Positions 58,316-64,000 of a DNA stretch of 64,000 bases are shown here, piece after piece; the stretch's first letter is position 1; each line of letters begins with the position of its first letter. Under the pieces are notes generated by a model that did no database searches, was not told the DNA's origin, and saw only the letters and a list, made by a program, of their open reading frames with translations. Origin of the DNA: Candidatus Eisenbacteria bacterium (GTDB lineage: Bacteria > Orphanbacterota > Orphanbacteria > Orphanbacterales > Orphanbacteraceae); the NCBI GenBank assembly GCA_016930695.1, contig JAFGGD010000058.1, positions 1-64,000 of the forward strand, written 5' to 3'. The translations under genes were made by a program, and so were the position numbers.

Positions 58316-59368
58316 ATGAACGGAAAGAGAAGGGGAAGAGGAGCGCCGGCGGTCGTCCTGATCCTGTCGGTTTGGACGGCGGCCGTTGCGACCGGCGCGG
58401 TCGTGACACCCGCCGCCGAACCGGAAACGGGGGAGATCGTTCCTCCGAGCGCCGGCTGTCTCGGGATCGTCGATTGGGAAGGGAACTTCTCCCTGGTGCA
58501 CGAGGAGGCGGGTCCCGGTTATTTCCGATTCTGGGAAGAACCGCGGATTCTCCGGATCGATCCGAAGGGTCCGGCGGCGGGGAAAATCCTTCCCGGGGAT
58601 CGGGTGGTCTCGGCGAACGGTCATCTGATCACCACCGAGAAGGGGAGCCGTTTCTTCTCCGTTCCCGATCCGGGCGAGGAAGTGGAGCTTCTCCTCCGGC
58701 GCCGCGACGAGGAGATCACGGTGCGGATCATCGCCGTGCACGGCCATCCGGAGTCGCGAGGATCTCTTCCCAACGTCCCCGCGCTTCCCTGTGCGCCTTT
58801 GCCACCGGCGGCGCTCGCCGCGGGAGAGCTTCTCCCCGCGCCCAATCTCCCACATTCCTTCCGGCCGAGACACGATTCTCTTCCGCATACCTGGCTCGGC
58901 ATGGGGCTCACCTGCGAGATCGAAGGGCGTTGGGGTGAGGAAGATCTCCGGTTCGTCGAGCCGCCCACGGTGTTCCGTGTCGTTTCCGGGAGCGCCGCGG
59001 AGAAAGCCCGGTTCCGCAAAGGAGATGTGATCACCGCCATCGACGGAACGCCGATCGACACCCGGGAAGGGACGGCCTGTTTCGCGGCGATCCGCGCCGG
59101 CGAACGGGTGGAGTGGACCGTCCGGAGGGAGGGGGAGGAGGTCCGGCTCTCCATGACGGCGGCCCCTTCTTCGGACGGGCCTCGGCCGACACGTTTCGCG
59201 CCGCCCGTGAAAGATATACTTTATGCGGGAACAGTCGGTTCCGCCGCCGTCGAGGTTCGCGGTTCCTCGAGCATCTCCGTAGAGGAGGACCGCGAAAAGG
59301 GAGAGATCCTGATCCGGACGGCGGAGGGGACGATCCGCGTCTGGATTCCCGATCATCCGGCGGAATGA
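58316..59368 (+). CDS. Exported protein with two PDZ domains
   Basis: A 350-residue exported protein with an N-terminal hydrophobic signal (about 11-30). Two PDZ-like domains are visible: the first at about 70-140 (ILRIDPKGPAAGKILPGDRV then VSANGHLITTEKG), the second at about 215-285 (FRVVSGSAAEKARFRKGDVI then TAIDGTPIDTREG). There is no protease catalytic triad, so it is a scaffold or regulatory partner, perhaps presenting substrates to the S41 protease encoded next. It lies 34 bases after the anti-sigma gene and 52 bases before the protease, consistent with one stress-response operon. Confidence 0.85.
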   Translation: MNGKRRGRGAPAVVLILSVWTAAVATGAVVTPAAEPETGEIVPPSAGCLGIVDWEGNFSLVHEEAGPGYFRFWEEPRILRIDPKGPAAGKILPGDRVVSANGHLITTEKGSRFFSVPDPGEEVELLLRRRDEEITVRIIAVHGHPESRGSLPNVPALPCAPLPPAALAAGELLPAPNLPHSFRPRHDSLPHTWLGMGLTCEIEGRWGEEDLRFVEPPTVFRVVSGSAAEKARFRKGDVITAIDGTPIDTREGTACFAAIRAGERVEWTVRREGEEVRLSMTAAPSSDGPRPTRFAPPVKDILYAGTVGSAAVEVRGSSSISVEEDREKGEILIRTAEGTIRVWIPDHPAE

Positions 59369-59420
59369 CCGAGGAGGTAGGCGGGATCGGCCGCTCCGCC
59401 TCGAACGGAAGGAGGGAGGA

Positions 59421-60563
59421 ATGATCCGGAGGACGATGGGAAAAGCCGCGGCGCGGATCGCGCTGGCCGCCGCGATCGCGATCGCCCGCGCCGGTCCGGC
59501 CGCCCCTCAAGCCGGAGACGCCGCGGACCCGCGGGACCGCGCCGTCGGCGAGGCGACGCGCTCGGCGGTCGTGGAGAGCGTGGCGGTCGCCCTGACCGGA
59601 TACTACGTCTTCCCCGACGCGGGCGAACGGATGGCGGAAACGATCCGGCGCCGGAACCGGGACGGGGCGTACGCGGAGTGCCTCACCCTCTTCGCCCTCG
59701 CGCAGAGTCTCACCGAGGATCTCCGGTCGGAGAGCGGCGACGGCCACCTTCGGATCATGGTTCGTCCCGACGCGTACTTCGAGCCGGCGGCGGACGACAC
59801 GAGCACCGATGAGGAGGCCGCCCGCGTCGCGGAGGAGGAGGCGTACGAGAATTTCGGGTTCCTCGAGGTGAAAAGACTTCGGGGAAACGTCGGTTATCTG
59901 CGGATGAACGGCTTCTACGACGCGGGCCGCGCCGGACCGACGGCGGCGGCGGCGATGGCCTTCCTGGCCCACTCGGACGCCGTACTCATCGACCTCCGTC
60001 TCACCCTCGGCGGGTCGCCGACCATGGATCAACTCCTCGCGAGCTGGTTTTTCGACAGGCCGACGCGGTTGTCGAGCTTTCACCGCCGCATGGGGGATTC
60101 GACGGATGTGAAGCAGCACTGGACGCAGCCCTTCGCGCCCGGAGCGGACCTTTCGAAGGCGGATCTTTTCATCCTGACCAGCGAACAGACTCCCTCGGCG
60201 GCCGAGGCATTCGCTTATGACATGAAACATTTGGGCCGGGCGACGATCGTCGGCGATACGACCGCCGGAGCCGCCCACCCCTGCATGGAGCATGTGTTCC
60301 CGGACCTCAATCTGTCCTTCGACGTTCCCTTCGCGCGTGCGGTCCATCCCGTCACCGGAACGGATTGGGAAGGGACCGGCGTGATTCCGGACATCGCCGT
60401 TCCCGAGGAGGAGGCGCTCGCCGCCGCCCATCTCGCCGCGCTGGAGAGAATCCGGGACCGGACGATCGACGACCGCCGCCGCGCCGGGACCGAGTGGGCT
60501 CTCGATTGGGTGCGCGGGACGGCCGAACCGGCCCGTCTCTCCGAGAGGGAGATGGAGGAATAG
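59421..60563 (+). CDS. Exported S41-family peptidase, ends at an in-frame TAG
   Basis: 380 residues to the TAG at 60561-60563. A signal peptide covers about residues 1-25. The N-terminal helical domain (VALTGYYVFPDAGERMAE) and the S41 core (DAVLIDLRLTLGGSPTMDQL; nucleophile Ser259 in TSEQTPSAAEAFAYDMKH; DTTAGAAHP) match the IRBP-like branch of C-terminal processing-type peptidases. AAGGAGG precedes the ATG. After the TAG the same frame runs on for 75 codons and encodes the conserved C-terminal domain usually attached to such peptidases (see 60564-60791). The TAG occupies a Tyr-like position and could have arisen from TAC by one base change. The peptidase core is intact, so activity may survive. 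Confidence 0.85.
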   Translation: MIRRTMGKAAARIALAAAIAIARAGPAAPQAGDAADPRDRAVGEATRSAVVESVAVALTGYYVFPDAGERMAETIRRRNRDGAYAECLTLFALAQSLTEDLRSESGDGHLRIMVRPDAYFEPAADDTSTDEEAARVAEEEAYENFGFLEVKRLRGNVGYLRMNGFYDAGRAGPTAAAAMAFLAHSDAVLIDLRLTLGGSPTMDQLLASWFFDRPTRLSSFHRRMGDSTDVKQHWTQPFAPGADLSKADLFILTSEQTPSAAEAFAYDMKHLGRATIVGDTTAGAAHPCMEHVFPDLNLSFDVPFARAVHPVTGTDWEGTGVIPDIAVPEEEALAAAHLAALERIRDRTIDDRRRAGTEWALDWVRGTAEPARLSEREMEE

Positions 60564-60791
60564 GCCGGCGTTTACGGCCCGCGCCGTTTCCGCGTCGACG
60601 GCGACCGTCTCGCCTACGGCCGGGGGGGCGGGGAGGAACGCCCCCTCATCCCGATCGGCGGCGACGTCTTCCTCCTGCCGGAGGTCTACTATGTCCGGTT
60701 CCTCTTCGAAAGGGACGGCCGGGGTGACGTGACGGCGGTGGTGAGTCTCACCGAGGAAGGACCGTCGAGCCGCTACGAGAAGGAGCGTTAG
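60564..60791 (+). pseudogene. Separated C-terminal domain of the S41 peptidase, in frame after TAG
   Basis: Seventy-five codons in the same frame as the preceding peptidase, ending at TAG 60789-60791. It reads AGVYGPRRFRVDGDRLAYGR near the start and RPLIPIGGDVFLLPEVYYVR further on, the pattern of the small beta-domain (YAGTYGPR-type, DUF3471-like) that closes many S41 and beta-lactamase-type enzymes. There is no start codon or ribosome binding site of its own. Either the TAG is a nonsense mutation or assembly error, or it is read through at some rate. Confidence 0.75.
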
Positions 60792-60823
60792 CCCGCTTTT
60801 TCCCCGTCGTCGCCCGAAGGAGC

Positions 60824-62212
60824 TTAGCTCCTCCCGTTCTCCCCTCTCCGCCGCGCCGCCCGCCAGAGCAGGTAGAGCGGGAAGCCGGCCGCCACGGAGA
60901 TCATCGCGGCCGTCGATTCCACGGGGCGGTTGATCCAGGCGGCGAAGAGAAGCGCGAGCGATGCGGTGAGGTAGAAGAGCGTCGTCACCGGGTGGCCGGG
61001 CGTCCGAACCGCCGTCCCTTCGCCGATCCCTCGTCTGCGGGCGACGAAAATCCCCGCCACCGCGAGCCAGGGAAAGACGCCGAGGGCGAATCCCAGATAG
61101 ACGAGCAGTTGTTCGAAGGAGCCGACCATCACCATGATCGCCGCCAGGCATCCCTGGAGGACGACGGAGCGGCTCGGCACGCCGAAACGGGGATGGACGC
61201 GGGAGGCGAAACGAAAGAAGAGCCCCGCCCGGGCCATGGCGAAGTAGACGCGCGGTCCGATCATCAGGAAAGCGCTGAGCGACGAGAGGAGCCCGAAGCC
61301 GACGAGAGTCCCGAGGCCGCGCCCCATCCAGGGTCCGAAGACGCGCGCCGCGGCCGATTCGACCGGCGTGATCGTTCCGCGCAGCTCGTCGAAGGGAACG
61401 GCCCGGAAGACGAAGAGGTTGATCAGGAGGTAGAGGACGATAACGATGCACGTGCCCGCGACGAGCGAGAGAGGAAGCGTCCGCCGCGGGCGCCGCACCT
61501 CGCCGGCGATGTAGGCGCTCGCGTTCCACCCGCTGTAGGCGAAGCCGACGAGCATCATCGCCGTGCCGATCGCGAGATTCCCCCCGTCCGGGAACTCCCG
61601 GGGGAATGCGATCGGTTCCCCTCCCCGGCCCGCGCCGCCGGCGAGAACGAGCCCCGCGCCGGCGAGCACCAGCACGAGCAGGATCTTCATGGCCGTGAGC
61701 GTGTTCTGAACCGAAGCCCCGGGGCGGACGCCGGTGGAGTGGAGCACCGTGAACAGCGCGATCAGGAGGAGCGCGATGCCGCGGATCGTCGCATCGGATG
61801 GGGCCGCCCCGCCGAGCATCGGCCCGATTCCCGAGGAGAGATAGGAGGCGGCGCCGATCGCCGAGGCGGCCACGGGAACGGAGAAACCGGCGATCAGGCT
61901 GGTCCATCCGGTGAGGAAGCCGAGAGCGGGGTGGAAGAGCCGGCGCAGGTAGACCACCTCGCCCCCCTCCTCCGGCATCCGGGTCGCCAGCTCCGCGTAG
62001 GCGAGCGCTCCCGAGAGGGCGATCAGCCCGCCGAAGACCCAAGCGAGCAGCACCCACCCGGAGCCGGGAAGCCGCCCCGCCAGGATTCCCGACGTGGTGA
62101 AGACGCCGGCGCCCACCATGTTGGCGATCACGACGCCGGTCGCCGTCACGGCGCCGATTCGCCGGGCGATCGGTCCGTTCCCCGCCCTTTCCGGATCCTT
62201 TCGTCTAACCAT
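60824..62212 (-). CDS. APC-superfamily amino-acid permease
   Basis: A 462-residue inner-membrane carrier with about 12 helices. Helix 1 holds the substrate-binding motif in VIANMVGAGVFTTSGILAG, and helix 3 to 6 the LSGALAYAELATRMPEEGGE and FAYSGWNASAYIAGEVRRP signatures of the amino acid-polyamine-organocation (LAT/YfnA-like) group. It imports or exchanges amino acids; specificity is not readable. The ATG at 62212 begins MVRRKDPERAG. It stands alone, convergent with the S41 operon. Confidence 0.9.
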   Translation of the reverse strand: MVRRKDPERAGNGPIARRIGAVTATGVVIANMVGAGVFTTSGILAGRLPGSGWVLLAWVFGGLIALSGALAYAELATRMPEEGGEVVYLRRLFHPALGFLTGWTSLIAGFSVPVAASAIGAASYLSSGIGPMLGGAAPSDATIRGIALLLIALFTVLHSTGVRPGASVQNTLTAMKILLVLVLAGAGLVLAGGAGRGGEPIAFPREFPDGGNLAIGTAMMLVGFAYSGWNASAYIAGEVRRPRRTLPLSLVAGTCIVIVLYLLINLFVFRAVPFDELRGTITPVESAAARVFGPWMGRGLGTLVGFGLLSSLSAFLMIGPRVYFAMARAGLFFRFASRVHPRFGVPSRSVVLQGCLAAIMVMVGSFEQLLVYLGFALGVFPWLAVAGIFVARRRGIGEGTAVRTPGHPVTTLFYLTASLALLFAAWINRPVESTAAMISVAAGFPLYLLWRAARRRGENGRS

Positions 62213-62636
62213 GCCGCCTGTCCGATCGGGCGGGCGCCCCCGGTTCGGTGGAGTTTCGGGATGAAGGGTCCGGCGTTACGCCGGTTCTTCTCAGGAGTGG
62301 GCCGAACAATGAATCGGACGACCGAACCTCCCGTTTTGTTCAAACGCAAGGGCGTCCCTCGATCGCCGCTCCCCCTCTCCGGACCGGCGGCGGAACGCCC
62401 CGTAAACGCCGTTTCGCCTTGACACGAGGCACTTCTGTCCCTAACTTTTACTCCAAACTACGAAATCTTGCCTGCCGAATCGAATCGCTCCATCGCCCCT
62501 GAGGACTCGAGGATCGGCCAGTCAGAGATTTCGAGTTGGCGCGGAACCGGTTTCCGCACGCGATAGTCGCCGGCCCTCCGGGCTTCCCGATGGGACCGGA
62601 AAGAGTGAATCGGGGCGAGTGGAGTACGGAGCGCAG
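62213..62636. other. Promoter and long leader of the RRM gene
   Basis: No gene is seen in this 424-base gap. It carries the promoter at 62419-62447 and then about 180 bases of leader with several possible hairpins, for example GCGGAA/TTCCGC at about 62551-62568. Such a long structured leader is reminiscent of cold-shock RNAs. Confidence 0.5.
62419..62447 (+). promoter_or_regulatory. Promoter of the RRM RNA-binding protein gene
   Basis: A perfect TTGACA (62419-62424) lies 17 bases before TAACTT (62442-62447). Transcription would begin near 62454 and leave a leader of about 183 bases. Confidence 0.65.
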
Positions 62637-62930
62637 ATGAAACTGTACGTCGGCAACCTTTCTTTCCAGGCCACCCAGGAAGAGATCGAGCAGCTCTTTT
62701 CCCAGCACGGCACGGTCCACGAGGTCACTCTGGTCACCGACCGTCAGACCGGCCAGCCGCGCGGGTTCGGCTTCGTCGAGATGGATGATGACGGCGCCAC
62801 GGCCGCCATTCAGGCCCTCGACGGCACCGAATTGGGCGGGCGCACCATCCGGGTGAGCCAGGCCCGTCCCCGTGAGGACAACCGGAGAGGCGGCGGCGGA
62901 GGTGGCGGCGGTCGCCGAAACCGCTGGTAA
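62637..62930 (+). CDS. Single-RRM RNA-binding protein with Gly/Arg-rich tail
   Basis: A 97-residue cytoplasmic RNA-binding protein. One RNA recognition motif fills residues 1-80, with RNP2 as LYVGNL (3-8) and RNP1 as RGFGFVEM (about 42-49), aromatic residues intact. The tail is Gly-rich with Arg ([17 protein letters not shown]), as in cyanobacterial Rbp and other bacterial cold-inducible RRM proteins. It probably binds single-stranded RNA as a chaperone at low temperature. The ribosome binding site is weak, so the long leader may control translation. A very good terminator follows. Confidence 0.93.
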   Translation: MKLYVGNLSFQATQEEIEQLFSQHGTVHEVTLVTDRQTGQPRGFGFVEMDDDGATAAIQALDGTELGGRTIRVSQARPREDNRRGGGGGGGGRRNRW

Positions 62931-62956
62931 CACCGAAAAGCGATTGTCTGGCGAAG

Positions 62957-62985
62957 CGCGGGGGTTTCGGCCCCCGCGTTTTTTT
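62957..62985 (+). terminator. Intrinsic terminator after the RRM gene
   Basis: A perfect eight-pair stem CGCGGGGG/CCCCCGCG with a six-base loop is followed by seven T. Confidence 0.93.
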
Positions 62986-63025
62986 AGCCCCGGAATCCCG
63001 GCCGACCCTCTTCGCATCCCCGCCT

Positions 63026-64000
63026 CTAGCGCAGAAACAGGTAACCGAGCGGAATGATGTGCAGGAGGATGTAGACCACGAAGACCAGGACCAGGTTCCC
63101 GCGCGAGCGGGCGGCGATCCGGCCGAGCCGGAGGGCGAGGGCGATCGGGAGGGCGCGGGCCGGATAGAAGACGGCGATCCCCATCAGGTTGAACACCATG
63201 TGGGTGATGGCGACGGTCACCGCCAACGGGTTGCCGGTGGCGAAGGAGGCGAGCAGCGCGGTGATGGTGGTCCCCAGGTTCGCCCCGAGCGTATAGGTGA
63301 AGATCTCCCGAATCGAGAGGACGCCGGTCCCGACCAGGGGGACCACCAGCGATGTCGTCACCGAACTGCTCTGCACCACGGCCGTCAGGATCCAGCCGAC
63401 CAGAAACCCGGAGAGATCGTTCCGGAAGAGCACCCGGTTGAAGAACTTTTCCGCCCGGTCGACGATGGTCCTCCGCATGATCTTCACCATCCGGGAGAGG
63501 GAGAGGAAGAGGACCACCAGGGCGACGACGGCGAGCGGAATGGTGTGGGGGAGAAGGTGGGTCGCCCCGTGCACCGCCGGCCCGATCACCTGTTTCAGCG
63601 GGCTCATCAACTGCAGCCCCCCGACCCCCTCGAAGTACCTCTCCAGAACGACCGCCGCCCTTTCGATCGGATGAAACGCCATTTCCAGAGGGAAGAGCAC
63701 GAGCACCGCGAGGATGTTGAAGAAATCGTGGACCGTCGAGGCGGCGAAGGCTTTTTCGAATTCCCGGAGCCGTCCGGCGTGGCCCAGGGAAACGATGGTG
63801 TTCGTCACGGTGGTGCCGATGTTCGCCCCCATGACGATCGGGACGGCGAGGCGGAGGTCGAGCGCTCCCGCCGCGACCAGGCCGACGGTGATGGACGTGG
63901 TGGAGGATGAACTCTGCACGACGCTGGTCGCCACGATCCCCATGAGAAGGCCCGCGACCGGGTTCGACGCCATCCGGATGAGTTGCTCGGCGAATCCTTT
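63026..64000 (-). CDS. Na/Pi cotransporter (PNaS family), partial at window edge
   Basis: The last ~324 residues of a sodium-phosphate cotransporter; the frame is open to 64000, so the N-terminus lies beyond the window. Two inverted repeats each carry the QSSSSTTS/QSSSVTTS motif (SVVQSSSSTTSITVGLVAAG and AVVQSSSVTTSLVVPLVGTG) and a GANIGTTVT / GANLGTTIT partner, the substrate and sodium sites of the family. It imports phosphate or a related anion with sodium. The cytoplasmic PhoU-like domain often found in bacterial forms is not at this C-terminus. Confidence 0.93.
   Translation of the reverse strand, partial: KGFAEQLIRMASNPVAGLLMGIVATSVVQSSSSTTSITVGLVAAGALDLRLAVPIVMGANIGTTVTNTIVSLGHAGRLREFEKAFAASTVHDFFNILAVLVLFPLEMAFHPIERAAVVLERYFEGVGGLQLMSPLKQVIGPAVHGATHLLPHTIPLAVVALVVLFLSLSRMVKIMRRTIVDRAEKFFNRVLFRNDLSGFLVGWILTAVVQSSSVTTSLVVPLVGTGVLSIREIFTYTLGANLGTTITALLASFATGNPLAVTVAITHMVFNLMGIAVFYPARALPIALALRLGRIAARSRGNLVLVFVVYILLHIIPLGYLFLR

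Noticed and set aside
60561-60563. TAG as pyrrolysine codon
   Set aside because: No pyl gene is visible, the protein is not a methylamine methyltransferase, and a Tyr-to-stop change explains it more simply. Kept only as a check in the finding.
1-64000. tRNA, rRNA, CRISPR or insertion sequences
   Set aside because: Gaps were read on both strands; no cloverleaf ending in CCA, no regularly spaced repeat array and no transposase-like frame was seen.

Overview
The window is GC-rich bacterial chromosome, densely packed with genes on both strands. I found no rRNA, tRNA, CRISPR array, transposase or phage gene. Two secreted proteins (584-2239 and 13280-15313) end in an NPFNPxT-type FlgD-like tail, one outer-membrane protein resembles PorV/PorQ, and a TonB receptor is paired with a DUF4249 lipoprotein. 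Together these suggest a Gram-negative member of the FCB superphylum. The high GC fits a lineage such as Candidatus Eisenbacteria better than typical Bacteroidota, but this is inference from protein style, not phylogeny.

Layout. 1-583: intergenic with an incoming terminator and a good promoter. 584-5454: secreted matrixin protease, then a sulfatase-fold enzyme with a GT-C-like membrane protein. 5762-11333: a giant PPDK-like dikinase lacking the PEP barrel, then GAPDH. 11334-13075: a long palindrome, a PorV-like protein and a selenoprotein W-like gene read through an in-frame UGA. 13280-19778: a sugar-uptake locus with a divergent secreted glycan-binding protein and an ABC importer whose ATPase is fused through one membrane helix to its own solute-binding protein. 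19903-24838: gluzincin-TPR protein and a second sulfatase-fold/GT-C pair. 24984-32136: CoA-disulfide-reductase-like flavoprotein, an active MsrB and a paralogue lacking the catalytic Cys, a cysteine desulfurase-SelD fusion, and pyruvate kinase. 32285-40412: outer-membrane protein, two POT peptide transporters, a Tat-exported DUF362 protein with a TPR partner, and a Crp/Fnr regulator. 40579-45043: a STAS-like protein behind a sigma-54 promoter, and a seven-PAS sigma-54 activator. 45356-52229: YceH, exported oligoendopeptidase F, a lipoprotein, and a TonB receptor/DUF4249 pair with a second sigma-54 promoter. 52662-57074: vWA protein, choice-of-anchor-A protein, a likely MBL-hydrolase remnant with TPRs, and a lipoprotein. 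57206-60791: ECF sigma, probable anti-sigma, two-PDZ protein and an S41 protease split by an in-frame TAG. 60824-64000: amino-acid permease, RRM RNA-binding protein with a long leader, and a Na/Pi cotransporter cut by the window edge.

Themes. Selenium: SelD fused to its likely selenium-delivery enzyme lies about 15 kb from a selenoprotein gene with a bacterial SECIS-like hairpin. Peptide use: an exported PepF, two POT carriers and an APC permease. Sigma-54 control: one activator and two well-spaced -24/-12 sites. Envelope remodelling: two sulfatase-fold enzymes with Thr in place of the formylglycine Cys, each beside a GT-C-like protein. Start codons were re-chosen from Shine-Dalgarno placement where the longest frame looked wrong; those choices are stated in each entry.
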